A stretch of DNA of 64,000 nucleotides from Magnetaquiglobus sp039908105 (GCA_039908105.1 JAMOBI010000002.1:1-64000); one strand, 5' to 3'; positions 32,502 to 41,262 are shown, counted from the first letter of the stretch. The notes: a model not told the origin generated them from the sequence alone. Numbers and translations are program-made.

Positions 32502-34080
32502 GGCGTTGATCACCCTGTCTCTTGCGCGGTTGCGTCGGCGCACCACGCTCGAATGGCTGGCAGCCTTATTGGCCGGCATGGTGGCGATGTGGGGCCTGCC
32601 GCCCGAGCCTTTGCCGCTCTGGAGCGTGCTGGGGGGTGCCCTCTGGCTGCGCCTGTTGGATCAGACCCGTCCGTCGCGCGGGGCCTGGCTGGGCTTTGCT
32701 TTCGGCCTGGGCCATTTCGCAGTCGGGCTGCTCTGGCTCTGGAGCAGTCTGCACCTCTACGGCAAAATCCCCGCAGTGGCCACGATTCTGCTGATCCTCC
32801 TGCTCGCCGCCATCCTGGCACTCTATCCGGCACTCTTCGGCGCACTCTTCGCAACGCTTGCCGCCCGACCGTTGTACAAATTGGGGCTCGCCCCGGCGTT
32901 GTGGGTGGTCACCGAGTGGCTGCGCGCCCATCTGTTCAGCGGTTTTTTTTGGAATCCGCTCGGCCAGGCCTGGGATGCCACCCCGGTGCTGTTGCAACTG
33001 GCCGATCTGGGCGGGGTCTACCTGCTTTCGGCCTGGACGATCTTTCTGGCCGCCGTGCTGGCACTGTTGATCCAGTGGGAGAACTGGCGCGAGATGCGCA
33101 CCATCGCGGTGGCGGTGATTCTGGCGATCGGGGTTGGTGGCGCGGGATACGGCTACGGCAGTTGGCGCTGGCAGACGCTGGCCGAGGCGTTGAGCGGCGC
33201 GGATACCGGCAAGGAACTGCGCGTGGCACTCATCCAGGGAAACATTGCCCAGGAGCTGAAATGGGCGCCGGAGCGACAAAAGGAGTGGTTGAATCGCTAT
33301 CTCGATCTGACCGCCGGGCTTGAACAGAGTGTGGACCTGGTGGTCTGGCCCGAAACGGCAGCAGCCTTTTTCCTCCAGGCAGCCCCCAAGGAGTTGGAGA
33401 AAATCGTCGCGGTCAGTCGCGGGGTGGATGCGCCGATTTTGACCGGTGCGCCGATGGCCAACCGGGACGAGAAGCGCGAGTGGCGCTATTTCAACAGTAT
33501 GGTGATGATCGGTTCTGAGGAGCGCGGGGATTTCGATTACCGCTACGACAAACATCACCTGGTGCCATTCGGCGAGTACATCCCGTTGCGCGGCCTGGTG
33601 CCCGATTCGGTGCACAAGTTGACCCACGGCAGCAAGGATTTCACCTCCGGTCCGGGGCCGGAGCTGTTGTTGTGGGAGCATGGGCACATCGGCCCGTTGA
33701 TCTGCTACGAGGTGATTTTTCCGGACGAGGTGCGCGCCTTGACCTCCCAGGGGGCGAGTTGGCTGATCAATCTGACCAACGACGGCTGGTTCGGCGAGTC
33801 GGCCAAGCCGCAGCATTTGGCCATGGCGCGCATGCGCGCGGTGGAGAACCGTCTGCCGATGATCCGCGTGGCCAATTCCGGGATTTCGGCGGTGTTCGAT
33901 CCCTTGGGGCGTGAGGTGGCACGCATCCCCTCCAACGAGCAGGGGGCCATCGTGGTCACGCTCACCTCCGGCACGGGCGGCAGTTTCTGGAGCCGCAACG
34001 GCGCCTATGCGATCGACTATTGGAGCGGGGTTTGTCTGCTGTTCGGTCTGCTGAGTTTCTGGCAAAGAAAAAGATTTTGA
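32491..34080 (+). CDS. lnt: Apolipoprotein N-acyltransferase Lnt
   Basis: Adds the third acyl chain to lipoproteins in the inner membrane. Six or so N-terminal transmembrane helices (to ~190) precede a periplasmic nitrilase-type domain. The catalytic triad is visible: Glu in VVWPETAAAFF, Lys in YRYDKHHLVPFGEYIPLR, Cys in GPLICYEVIFPDE. 529 residues. ATG 32491 (MRFEALI) overlaps the ybeY end; a longer in-frame version inside ybeY is rejected. Repeat copy 6 follows 9 bases after the stop. Confidence 0.96.
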   Translation: MRFEALITLSLARLRRRTTLEWLAALLAGMVAMWGLPPEPLPLWSVLGGALWLRLLDQTRPSRGAWLGFAFGLGHFAVGLLWLWSSLHLYGKIPAVATILLILLLAAILALYPALFGALFATLAARPLYKLGLAPALWVVTEWLRAHLFSGFFWNPLGQAWDATPVLLQLADLGGVYLLSAWTIFLAAVLALLIQWENWREMRTIAVAVILAIGVGGAGYGYGSWRWQTLAEALSGADTGKELRVALIQGNIAQELKWAPERQKEWLNRYLDLTAGLEQSVDLVVWPETAAAFFLQAAPKELEKIVAVSRGVDAPILTGAPMANRDEKREWRYFNSMVMIGSEERGDFDYRYDKHHLVPFGEYIPLRGLVPDSVHKLTHGSKDFTSGPGPELLLWEHGHIGPLICYEVIFPDEVRALTSQGASWLINLTNDGWFGESAKPQHLAMARMRAVENRLPMIRVANSGISAVFDPLGREVARIPSNEQGAIVVTLTSGTGGSFWSRNGAYAIDYWSGVCLLFGLLSFWQRKRF

Positions 34081-34088
34081 TTGACTGA

Positions 34089-34217
34089 AGCGCACCCGGC
34101 TTGGAATGTGTTTTTTTTATTGGTTAAAAAAAAGAGAGGGTCTTGGAGAGGAATCTCCCAGACCCTCTCTTTTTTTTCACCAGAAAAAACTACATATCAA
34201 AAACTGGGCGCGGTATA
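34089..34217. repeat. Palindromic intergenic repeat, copy 6 (short form)
   Basis: GCGCACCCGGCTTGGAATG at the left, a T-tract, the core GAGAGGGTCTTGGAGAGG...CTCCCAGACCCTCTC, a T8 run, and an imperfect right end ACTGGGCGCGGTATA. One arm has TCTTGGAG where the other has CTCCCAGA, giving a bulge. It lies just after lnt and probably terminates the phoH-lnt operon. The rest of 34218-34328 is unassigned. Confidence 0.83.
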
Positions 34218-34328
34218 GGTTGAATGGTCGTTTGACCGATTTCCTGAGGGGTTGAACCCTCGCCTATCCGGCGAGGGCGAGTTTGTTCCGTGTGCCAAGG
34301 GCAGACTCCACTCTCTCCCCTTCAGTTG

Positions 34329-34640
34329 TTATGGCGCCAGGCTGATGCCACTGATCCGGTAGCTTTTGTCCGGCTGTTGCTTCAACGTGAATTTAACCGG
34401 CTTGCCTGGCTGCAAGGATTTCAGATCCACATTGGGAGTCACCTGAAAGTCCATGGTCATGGCTGGCCATTTCAACGCCGCGATCGGCCCGTGATCGATG
34501 TTTACCACCCGTTTGGTTGCATCCACGGTATTTAAACGCCCTTCACCGGTGACATCCGTGTTTGACTGGGCCGCCATGGCCGCGCCCGACAGGGTGATAC
34601 TTAATATCATTGTCATTAACCAATATACAGCTCTTCTCAT
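34329..34640 (-). CDS. CusF-like periplasmic copper-binding protein
   Basis: 103 residues with a signal peptide (MRRAVYWLMTMILSITLSGAAMAA). The OB-fold domain has NIDHGPIAALKWPAMTMDF, which holds the His, Trp and two Met that bind Cu(I)/Ag(I) in CusF. ATG 34640 is used because AAGGAG lies 10 bases upstream; an ATG ten codons earlier has none. No CusABC efflux genes are nearby, so its partner is elsewhere or it acts alone. The divergent neighbour is also a periplasmic protein. Confidence 0.9.
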   Translation of the reverse strand: MRRAVYWLMTMILSITLSGAAMAAQSNTDVTGEGRLNTVDATKRVVNIDHGPIAALKWPAMTMDFQVTPNVDLKSLQPGKPVKFTLKQQPDKSYRISGISLAP

Positions 34641-34869
34641 CTTGAATAAACTCCTTATGTTGCGCGACAAGCAAGATAGGGGATGGTAAGGCCAATCAGT
34701 TTATCCGAGGTGGCCATTTCCGGCAATCACCCGCCGAAAAAATTGCATCGTTTGTCCATAAGGCGTTCGTGGCGGATTGCATGGATTGCGAATTTGCTCT
34801 ATGGTGCCAGAAAAGCGATTGTTGTCGTCGTTGGATCCACACTCTTCACCAGACGAGGTTCATTCGCAC

Positions 34870-35352
34870 ATGTCGCGGTCGTATTTTTTGTCGCTTATCG
34901 TTCTGGTCACGCTGATGACTGGATCTTCCGCAACCGGATGGGCGGCGCTCGATCCCGGGGAACCCCCTGGTCACAACAAACCGGTCTCCGGCATCTCCTT
35001 GAACAACGGCAAACTTTGGCAGACCGATGCCGCCTTGCGCAAGGGCATGGAGGCGATTCAACGCGACATGAGCGAAGCTCTGCCGCGCATTCATGCCGGC
35101 ACCTACACGGCCAAACACTACGCACAGCTTTCCAAAAAGATCCGCGCACATCTGAGTATCATTACCAAAAATTGTAAGCTTAAACCGGATGCCGATTTGC
35201 AACTCCATCGGATTTTGATTGAGATCTCTCAGGGTGCCGACTCCCTGGAGGCCAGTCAAGGCCAATCCTCTGGCGCGGCGATCATTGTGCACGCCTTGGA
35301 TCTTTATGGACGTCACTTCGAGCACGCGGGTTGGAAATCCCTCACGCATTAA
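34870..35352 (+). CDS. Periplasmic helical protein of unknown function
   Basis: About 160 residues. A signal peptide (SRSYFLSLIVLVTLMTGSSATGWA) precedes a helical domain with LNNGKLWQTDAALRKGMEAIQRDM, YAQLSKKIRAHLSIITKNCKL and DLYGRHFEHAGW. A similar pattern (W-x-TD-x-x-LR-x-GM, then a terminal FDHPGW) occurs in small proteins annotated DnrO-like in betaproteobacteria; I recall this only from general knowledge. The single Cys and several His could bind metal or haem. It is divergent from the CusF-like gene. Confidence 0.7.
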   Translation: MSRSYFLSLIVLVTLMTGSSATGWAALDPGEPPGHNKPVSGISLNNGKLWQTDAALRKGMEAIQRDMSEALPRIHAGTYTAKHYAQLSKKIRAHLSIITKNCKLKPDADLQLHRILIEISQGADSLEASQGQSSGAAIIVHALDLYGRHFEHAGWKSLTH

Positions 35353-35458
35353 GTGGCAATTAAAGATGGTATAATTGTTGCTTTAAAGGCCTCTATTCGT
35401 CCTGAACATGGCCATCCGTTGACGATGCGCCCTGGTTTCTTTGCGAATGGAGCAACCC

Positions 35459-36280
35459 ATGATCACGATGCCAACGAATATACTCACTCAAGCCAGCTTA
35501 ACACTTTTGTTCGCCATGACCGTGGGATTGTCCGGCTGCATCAACTTCGGCGCCTCGACGCGGGCTGGTTTGCAATCCTACGACGTCACGTTTGAAAGTG
35601 ATGAATACCTGCCCGTGGAAAAGCGTGCAGCGCGTGGTACATCTGCCGAGGCGCTCACCTTGGAGAGGAATCCTCGCAAGGTGCAACAGGTGGTGGAAAT
35701 CTACAACGAATCGGTACGCACACGGTTGAAGAGAGATTTCAAGCTGGCTGGTCTCCCTTACCCTTCGTCACGCTTGGCTCTGCTCGGTTTCAAGAAAGAG
35801 CGCCGTCTGGAGTTGTGGGGTGCGGATGCTTCGGGGCCCATGAAATTCATCAAGAGTTACCCCTTCACCGCCTTCAGTGGTGAACTGGGTCCAAAGCGGC
35901 GTCAGGGCGACAAACAGATTCCCGAGGGGATTTATCGGATCACTTTTTTGAATCCCAACAGCAACTATCATCTCTCAATGAAACTCGATTATCCCAACGA
36001 GTTCGACCGCGCGATGGCTGATTCGGAGCGTCGCGGACAACTCGGCGGGGATATCTTCATCCACGGCGATAGCGAGTCGGTGGGCTGCATCGCGTTGGGC
36101 GATCGGGCCATCGAGGAGTTGTTTGTACTCACCGCTTGGGCTGGCATGGAGAACGTTCAGGTGATCGTCGCCCCTTATGATTTACGCCGTGACAAGGAGA
36201 TTCGTCCCCAGAATCGCATTCCCTGGACCCGGGAACTCTACGCGAATTTGCAGAATTCGCTCGCGGCATTCCGCGAGTAA
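35459..36280 (+). CDS. L,D-transpeptidase lipoprotein (ErfK/YkuD family)
   Basis: A cell-wall cross-linking or lipoprotein-anchoring enzyme. The YkuD catalytic motif is HGDSESVGCIALGD, with His, Ser and the nucleophilic Cys. A lipoprotein signal ends at LSGC near residue 27, so it is membrane anchored in the periplasm. 273 residues. ATG 35459 has GGAG upstream. The final TAA belongs to the TAAACCGCACCC end of repeat copy 7. The protein lacks LysM or peptidoglycan-binding domains. Confidence 0.92.
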   Translation: MITMPTNILTQASLTLLFAMTVGLSGCINFGASTRAGLQSYDVTFESDEYLPVEKRAARGTSAEALTLERNPRKVQQVVEIYNESVRTRLKRDFKLAGLPYPSSRLALLGFKKERRLELWGADASGPMKFIKSYPFTAFSGELGPKRRQGDKQIPEGIYRITFLNPNSNYHLSMKLDYPNEFDRAMADSERRGQLGGDIFIHGDSESVGCIALGDRAIEELFVLTAWAGMENVQVIVAPYDLRRDKEIRPQNRIPWTRELYANLQNSLAAFRE

Positions 36281-36378
36281 ACCGCACCCGGTTTGGGCTG
36301 GGTGCGGTTTAAGCGGTTTTTTTGCGAAAAAAGCGCGGCGCGCGGCCTTGCGGAAAAAGACACTTTTCAAATGGGTGG
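36278..36378 (+). repeat. Palindromic intergenic repeat, copy 7 (partial)
   Basis: The two terminal sequences are brought together as a mini-palindrome (TAAACCGCACCCGG-TTTGGGC-TGGGTGCGGTTTA). Part of the GC-rich module follows (GCGAAAAAAGCGCGGCGCGCGGCCTTGCGG) and a decayed right end. The terminator-like core is missing. Confidence 0.75.
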
Positions 36379-36386
36379 AAAAAGAA

Positions 36387-36420
36387 TAGGGGCCAAGAGT
36401 CGATCCCCCTTGGCCCCCCA
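36387..36420 (-). terminator. Terminator of the pilin operon
   Basis: Stem GGGGCCAAG / CTTGGCCCC at 36389-36417. Read on the minus strand it is followed by TATTCTTTTT, as expected for a Rho-independent terminator after the last pilin-like gene. Confidence 0.75.
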
Positions 36421-36471
36421 TTGACATGGCCTGGTCAGGGCAGGGGATCACTCACCCCGCCCCATCAAAAC

Positions 36472-37812
36472 CTACTCGATGTTCTCAACCCACTTGCCGA
36501 CGTTCAGAATCGGCTTCTTGGTCGCCTCGGTGCCGCCATCTTGATTGCCGAGATAGGCGTTCACCAGCTTGAACCGCTTGCCGGTGAACTGAATTGACGT
36601 GATCTTGCTGGTATCGATATTGCCGAGCGGGAAATGCAACTGTCCGGTCGCCAGTTCACACTTCTCATCCTCGCTCCCGTTGCACTTCATGCTTGTGTAG
36701 GTGTAAGTCGGTGCCCCGTTGATATAGTGTCGACAGATGATGCTGGATCCACCCCTGCTCAACTCGATCTTCTCTCTGCCATCGCTGTTATCCCCGCACT
36801 TGATGTCTCGCACCCTGTAAGCTCCTTCCACCACCCGCACCACCATGTTGAAATGGCTGTCCGAGGAGACCGGTAGATTGAAGGTGGCGTGCAGCCAGAC
36901 CGGTTGCAGCGTGCCGTTGATATTGCTTGCCGGGAGATCCAGGGTGCTTCCTGAGAGCGTTTGGATTCCCATGTTGTAACCTGAGCCGCTTGAGATGGTG
37001 CCAAAGGTGACCACACCATTGGTCGAGGAGTCGATCATGGTGAACTTTCGATCCCAGTCATCGTAGTTCGCATCTTTGAACAGGTTGCCGACATCTTCCT
37101 TCTCCGGTTCGCAAGTGACCACCTGGGTCAAAGTGCGCGGCTTGTCGTGCGGCGAGGAGGTGTCGACAGCGGTCACCATCCAGTAGTTGATCGAATCCTC
37201 CTCGGTACTGTTTTCACCGCCTGTCATGCATTTTGCATCCCAGTTGTTGTGATGCGGATGCAAGCGACCGTGGCAGTGCTTGCGATGGTTCTGCGCCTTC
37301 CACCAGTGCTCCTTCTTGTCGGTATGCCGCCAATGGTGATGGCGATAACGCTCGCCCATTTCTCCCCTTATATACCAATGCTTGAGATAGTGCTTGCCCT
37401 TGAGACCATGTGGAATTTTGTCTCCTTTTGGATCGTTCTCGGCTTCAGTCACCTCATCGTCCGTTGGCATCAAGTCATTGTCATAACAGGTGGCATCCAT
37501 GGGGCAGAAAGTGAGCTTGAAACTTTTTCCCTCGCCCAGGGATTGTGTCACATCCGTCGATCCATCGGGTTTCTCGGCTGCCGCGCCCGTTACCTGACTC
37601 GGATCGCACTCCGCATCCTTGAACTGTTTGAGACCCACCTGCAAGGCGGTCTCGGCCATATTGAACGACTTGTTGCCACTGGTATACTCCGTGGAAACAC
37701 TCACGCCACTCACCTGCATCTTGGCCAGCGAACTGCCTACGGCAGCCACACCCGCCAAGATCACCATGGCAATGACAACAAGCGCACCTCTTTGTCGCGC
37801 GTGCGCGTTCAT
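36472..37812 (-). CDS. MshP/PilX-like minor pilus protein with histidine-rich insert
   Basis: 446 residues. The N-terminus (RQRGALVVIAMVILAGVAAVGSSLA) is like PilX/MshP: one hydrophobic helix and a short basic start. The mature part is large. Between ~135 and 200 there is a strongly His/Trp/Lys-rich run (HYLKHWYIRGEMGERYRHHH, then HWWK, HRKHCHGRLHPHHNNW) with over a dozen His. Several cysteines suggest disulfides. The C-terminal half looks like a beta-rich tip domain. Last gene of the pilin operon; overlaps mshO by ATGA. A metal-binding or adhesive tip is inferred. Confidence 0.75.
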   Translation of the reverse strand: MNAHARQRGALVVIAMVILAGVAAVGSSLAKMQVSGVSVSTEYTSGNKSFNMAETALQVGLKQFKDAECDPSQVTGAAAEKPDGSTDVTQSLGEGKSFKLTFCPMDATCYDNDLMPTDDEVTEAENDPKGDKIPHGLKGKHYLKHWYIRGEMGERYRHHHWRHTDKKEHWWKAQNHRKHCHGRLHPHHNNWDAKCMTGGENSTEEDSINYWMVTAVDTSSPHDKPRTLTQVVTCEPEKEDVGNLFKDANYDDWDRKFTMIDSSTNGVVTFGTISSGSGYNMGIQTLSGSTLDLPASNINGTLQPVWLHATFNLPVSSDSHFNMVVRVVEGAYRVRDIKCGDNSDGREKIELSRGGSSIICRHYINGAPTYTYTSMKCNGSEDEKCELATGQLHFPLGNIDTSKITSIQFTGKRFKLVNAYLGNQDGGTEATKKPILNVGKWVENIE

Positions 37813-38369
37813 GTTGGGGAACTCCTTACATAAACCGAAGTTTTGAAGGGTAGGGTAATCGTCGAACCGTCCGGCATGGTCGAGGTCATGGTGAACGAGA
37901 TCGTCACCAAGCCCGGTTTGATCGGCGCCGCTTGACCCGCTCCATTACAGGTGGTTCGGACGAATTGCAGACTGTTGGCCGCGACATTCTGTCCCAACAA
38001 CCACTGCGTTCCATCGTTGTTGAAGGTCATGTAGACGGCATTGGTGGGCGAGGCGCCCTGATTGACCAGCACCGTGCGTCCCTGGTCGTTGATGAATTGA
38101 ATCGAATTGCTGCCACTCGGTTGGGTGATCCCGGTGCAGGATTGGGCGTTGCGGATCTCCTTGCGCAGCCGTTCCATGACGATCCGTCCGTTGCTGGCCA
38201 TGGGTTCGATGGCACGCGCGGTCATGTAGGCCTTGAAGCCGTTGCTCAAGGAAACCACGCTCGTACCCGCAACGATGCTGATGATCACGATGGTGATGAT
38301 CATCTCGATCAGCGTGAACCCCGCAGAGTGTATCCGCGGTACGCTTCGTCTGTCGGTGTGGTGCGACAT
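37809..38369 (-). CDS. mshO: MshO-like minor prepilin
   Basis: A type IV prepilin-like protein of 186 residues with the cleavage/methylation motif AGFTLIEMIITIVIISIVAG after a 17-residue leader. Phe+1 and Glu+5 are conserved. The mature domain is small, with MERLRKEIRNAQS as in MshO/PilW, and one pair of Cys. It lies between mshD and the MshP-like gene and overlaps the latter by ATGA. MshO is assigned from gene order and size. Confidence 0.8.
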   Translation of the reverse strand: MSHHTDRRSVPRIHSAGFTLIEMIITIVIISIVAGTSVVSLSNGFKAYMTARAIEPMASNGRIVMERLRKEIRNAQSCTGITQPSGSNSIQFINDQGRTVLVNQGASPTNAVYMTFNNDGTQWLLGQNVAANSLQFVRTTCNGAGQAAPIKPGLVTISFTMTSTMPDGSTITLPFKTSVYVRSSPT

Positions 38370-38387
38370 TCTTAAGGATGCTCCTGT

Positions 38388-38834
38388 TCAGTTCAGAAGA
38401 TCCGCATTGACCAGTCGCTCCTGAAACAAGGCCCCAGACGACCCGCTCTTGGTGACCGTGACGGTCAGACACTTGAACGGTTCGCCATTGTACTCCTGCC
38501 CGGTGCAGGGATTCGGCGCCTGTCCGGGTATCATCCCCTCGATCTGCACCGTGCGATCGAACTGTAACGTTCCGCCAATGTTGATGCCGTATTCGGGTGG
38601 AAAATTGGCTTCAACAAGATTGGCATAGCCATTCCCTTTGTTGTAGACCGATTTTAGAGTCTCCACCATCTCCAATCCGAGGTACTCGGCCTGCATGCCC
38701 TCATCCAGAACATGCAGGCTGGAGAGTACCTGGTTGTACAGTGGAATGATTCCGGCCAACGAGATACCGGAGATCACGATGAAGAAGATCATCTCGATCA
38801 AGGTGAAGCCAGTCGCTGAATGCTTCTTGCACAT
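38388..38834 (-). CDS. mshD: MshD-like minor prepilin
   Basis: 148 residues. Class III-type leader MCKKHSATG then FTLIEMIFFIVISGISLAGI, the standard prepilin peptidase site. GLEMVETLKSVYN matches MshD/PilV-like proteins. Two Cys in the C-terminal part probably form a disulfide. It is followed by mshO after 18 bases. Confidence 0.8.
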   Translation of the reverse strand: MCKKHSATGFTLIEMIFFIVISGISLAGIIPLYNQVLSSLHVLDEGMQAEYLGLEMVETLKSVYNKGNGYANLVEANFPPEYGINIGGTLQFDRTVQIEGMIPGQAPNPCTGQEYNGEPFKCLTVTVTKSGSSGALFQERLVNADLLN

Positions 38835-38863
38835 GTCGCGTCCGCTTCCCTCCCGTTTGCAGG

Positions 38864-39349
38864 CTACAGCCGCATCGCCAGGCCGGTGTTGCCGATGACG
38901 CGAATGGTCAGACTCTCCCCACCCAGGGAGAGTTGCACATTCTGGCTGTAGTTCACCTCCACATTGTTGACCACCGGAGCTCCCCGGTTGTCGAACGTGA
39001 TGGTGAAGGGTTGAATTGTTACCCCAACCAGTTGCGTGGGTTGGGGGTCGATCGCCAGACCCGCGTTGTCGCGAATTTGGTAGGAGTCGGCAGAGACGGT
39101 CAGAATGGTGTAATTTCCCTCTTTGCTCATAGCCAGCGCCTGGGCACGGCGGAAATCGTTCACCAACTGATCGGCCTTGGCGTAGAAGCTTAAGTCACCC
39201 TGCCATTTCGCCCCCGCGTAGACGGCCAGTATACCGATAATGGCCATCACCACGATGAGTTCAAGCAGGGTGAAGCCGTTTTGCCGACTCCTCTTTCCAT
39301 CCCCGATGACGGACATGAACTTCAACAATCGATCACGGTCCCAAGGCAT
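38864..39349 (-). CDS. mshC: MshC/GspH-like minor prepilin
   Basis: 161 residues. The prepilin motif NGFTLLELIVVMAIIGILAV follows a long basic leader. The middle DLSFYAKADQLVNDFRRAQALAMSKEG is typical of GspH/FimT and MshC. ATG 39349 has AAGGG 9 bases upstream. A longer frame and an internal ATG at 39316 are alternatives, so leader length is uncertain. It sits 69 bases after mshA. Confidence 0.82.
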   Translation of the reverse strand: MPWDRDRLLKFMSVIGDGKRSRQNGFTLLELIVVMAIIGILAVYAGAKWQGDLSFYAKADQLVNDFRRAQALAMSKEGNYTILTVSADSYQIRDNAGLAIDPQPTQLVGVTIQPFTITFDNRGAPVVNNVEVNYSQNVQLSLGGESLTIRVIGNTGLAMRL

Positions 39350-39418
39350 GGTTCGCACCCTTCTGGTTGAAACCGAGCCCCTGCTGCTTTGGTTCACGTC
39401 AGCCAATCAGACCGGTTA

Positions 39419-39856
39419 TCACTGAGGCAAGGTCAATGCTGCCGTGGCCCGTTTGTCGGCTTCCTCTGCGGTAATGGTGATGGTGTAGGTTTTTTTGTTC
39501 TTGCCCGTATGGGTCATCACCAGGTTGCTAGACGACCAACCGTCCGGAAACACTCCACCATCCATGGCCGCTTTGAGGGTGGCATCCGTGGTGATCGGAG
39601 TGGCACCCGACTTGCCTGCCTTGACCGCCGCAAAGTTGATCGCTGTGGCGGAGTTGATCGCTGCCAGCACGCCATTGGCCGCCGCCGCTTCAGCCTCATC
39701 GCTCAAATCGGTGAATTTGGGCACGGCGACCGCCGCCAGAATACCCAGGATGACGATCACCATGATCAACTCGATCAGGGTGAAACCGGCCTGACGCCGA
39801 TGCAGCCGACGGGGCTCTTCTTGTTGTTCTTCGATCGGATTCCGGATCTCGTTCAT
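39419..39856 (-). CDS. mshA: MshA-type major prepilin
   Basis: 145 residues and probably the main pilin. A 25-residue acidic/basic leader precedes GFTLIELIMVIVILGILAAVAVPKFTDLSDEA, nearly identical to MshA pilins in its hydrophobic stalk. The mature domain is short (about 115 residues) and lacks cysteines. AAGGAG lies before ATG 39856, and the separate long leader region upstream suits a strong promoter. It starts the mshACDOP run. Confidence 0.88.
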   Translation of the reverse strand: MNEIRNPIEEQQEEPRRLHRRQAGFTLIELIMVIVILGILAAVAVPKFTDLSDEAEAAAANGVLAAINSATAINFAAVKAGKSGATPITTDATLKAAMDGGVFPDGWSSSNLVMTHTGKNKKTYTITITAEEADKRATAALTLPQ

Positions 39857-40155
39857 CGTTTGGTACTCCTTTTTTTTAAAGCGATTGACACCCCGGGTCG
39901 CAACCTGGAGCAGACAGTGGTTCCCGGCATCAACCCCTCTCCGCCGCAGCGGGATGGCGGGGTTTTGTCCCAAGGAAACCAATTACCAACAGTATATCAC
40001 CCTTGCAGGATTTTCACCAGTTTTTTGATGGGATGAACCCTTTTCAAAAGCACAACCCCGACAGGCGATCAGGGATAAAATGCTGGCAATCGGAGCATCC
40101 TTCTGCTACGCTAACGACATCGTAATCGAACATTGCAGGAGTGCAGGAGCCGGTC
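39857..40155. promoter_or_regulatory. Divergent spacer of mshA and the coiled-coil gene
   Basis: About 300 bp without a gene. It should hold the mshA promoter (minus) and the promoter of the plus-strand coiled-coil gene. No exact sigma-70 or sigma-54 consensus was recognised. A GGCGG-rich dyad is at about 39935-39960. Confidence 0.35.
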
Positions 40156-40674
40156 ATGTCCAACGCCCATGCCATCGCCTTCGATGCCTTGGAGTTCATC
40201 GAGCAGCTCAAAACCTGCGGAGTTCCCGATGAGCAGGCCAAAGGGCATGTCAGGCTGTTGACCACGGTGATCAGCCGGATGGACCAGCAGGTCGAGGCGC
40301 GCATCGAGGAGTTGTCCGCCAAACGGGATCGGCAGACCGAAGACCGGCTGGAAACCCTGGCCGATCGCAACGAACTTCAGATCAAGGGGCGTTTCGACGG
40401 CCTGGCCACCCGGCAGGAGCTGGATTATAAACTCAAGGAGCTGGAGATGCGCATGGTCAATGCCGAAACGACGCTGCGCAAGGATATCGCCAACCTGGAA
40501 AACTCCCTCCGTCAGGAGATGAAGCAACAGGAACTGCGCATGGTGATCAAACTGGGCGCGATGTTTCTGGCCGCATTGGGCATCCTGCGTTTCTGGCCAT
40601 TGCCGGTGCAGTATGTCCCGCCGATGCCGGCAGCGCAGATCATCAATCCGGGTGCCGTCACGGGCGGCAAGTGA
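40156..40674 (+). CDS. DUF1640-like coiled-coil membrane protein
   Basis: 172 residues. The opening AHAIAFDALEFIEQLKTCGVPDEQAKGH is typical of DUF1640/CCDC90-type proteins. A long coiled coil (~45-130) is followed by one transmembrane helix near ~140 (VIKLGAMFLAALGILRF). Such proteins are abundant in Gammaproteobacteria and often near mobile regions. ATG 40156 has GGAG 6 bases upstream; a GTG at 40141 is in frame. It is convergent with the gene at 40675, with no gap. Function unknown. Confidence 0.78.
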   Translation: MSNAHAIAFDALEFIEQLKTCGVPDEQAKGHVRLLTTVISRMDQQVEARIEELSAKRDRQTEDRLETLADRNELQIKGRFDGLATRQELDYKLKELEMRMVNAETTLRKDIANLENSLRQEMKQQELRMVIKLGAMFLAALGILRFWPLPVQYVPPMPAAQIINPGAVTGGK

Positions 40675-41262
40675 TCACCCGCCCGTTGTCCGCCACCAAT
40701 ACCTCAACAACAGGCTCAGCGATACCGCCCCACCGATGGCCAACAACCCGGCCAAAAGCCGGGGCCGCGCCCGAACTGCGAAAAGCAACCCCTGCCGTAA
40801 GCGTCCCCACCTCTCGGCGAGATCCACCGGCTGATTGGCCCAGGCTTCAAACCCTTTGAGTCCGCTCGGGCGGATCAGGATCAAAAAGCCCGCAGCCAGG
40901 GTGAAGAAATTCCCCAAGGCAACGAACCAGAGCAGACTCTCCCACAGCCACGACTCGACAGTGCCAAGACCACCCCCGATACCGGCCAGGTTGACCACGC
41001 GCCGTCCATAGCCACCCAAAGCGACGAGTGTGGCAAACGAGCCCAGCACGATGGCCCCGCCGAACCAGCGGTGGCGCCGATAGACGAACCGTTCCACACG
41101 CACCGGTCGGGAGAGGTGTCGCAGGGCGTCGATCGCCGGGCGTTCCAGGGTGGCATTGGCGTCCGGATTCAAGAACAGCCACGCGCCGAGCACCAGGCCG
41201 GCCAAGGAGCCGACTGCGGCCAACAGCAACAGCAGAGCGAACAGGAACGACGAGAGATTCAT
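40675..41262 (-). CDS. Four-helix membrane protein in the pilus operon
   Basis: 195 residues with four hydrophobic segments: LSSFLFALLLLLAAVGSLAG, GGAIVLGSFATLVALGGYG, ESLLWFVALGNFFTLAAGFLI and LLAGLLAIGGAVSLSLLLRY. No family recognised. It starts 7 bases after the mshG stop and is therefore probably co-transcribed with mshL-N-E-G. Role in pilus assembly is only inferred. Confidence 0.6.
   Translation of the reverse strand: MNLSSFLFALLLLLAAVGSLAGLVLGAWLFLNPDANATLERPAIDALRHLSRPVRVERFVYRRHRWFGGAIVLGSFATLVALGGYGRRVVNLAGIGGGLGTVESWLWESLLWFVALGNFFTLAAGFLILIRPSGLKGFEAWANQPVDLAERWGRLRQGLLFAVRARPRLLAGLLAIGGAVSLSLLLRYWWRTTGG

Noticed and set aside
32566..34095. 509-codon minus-strand frame opposite lnt
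   Set aside because: Gln/Arg/His-rich antisense artefact.
35353..35595. Short plus-strand frame starting just after the periplasmic helical protein
   Set aside because: It runs into the L,D-transpeptidase gene in another frame, lacks a ribosome site and has no motif.
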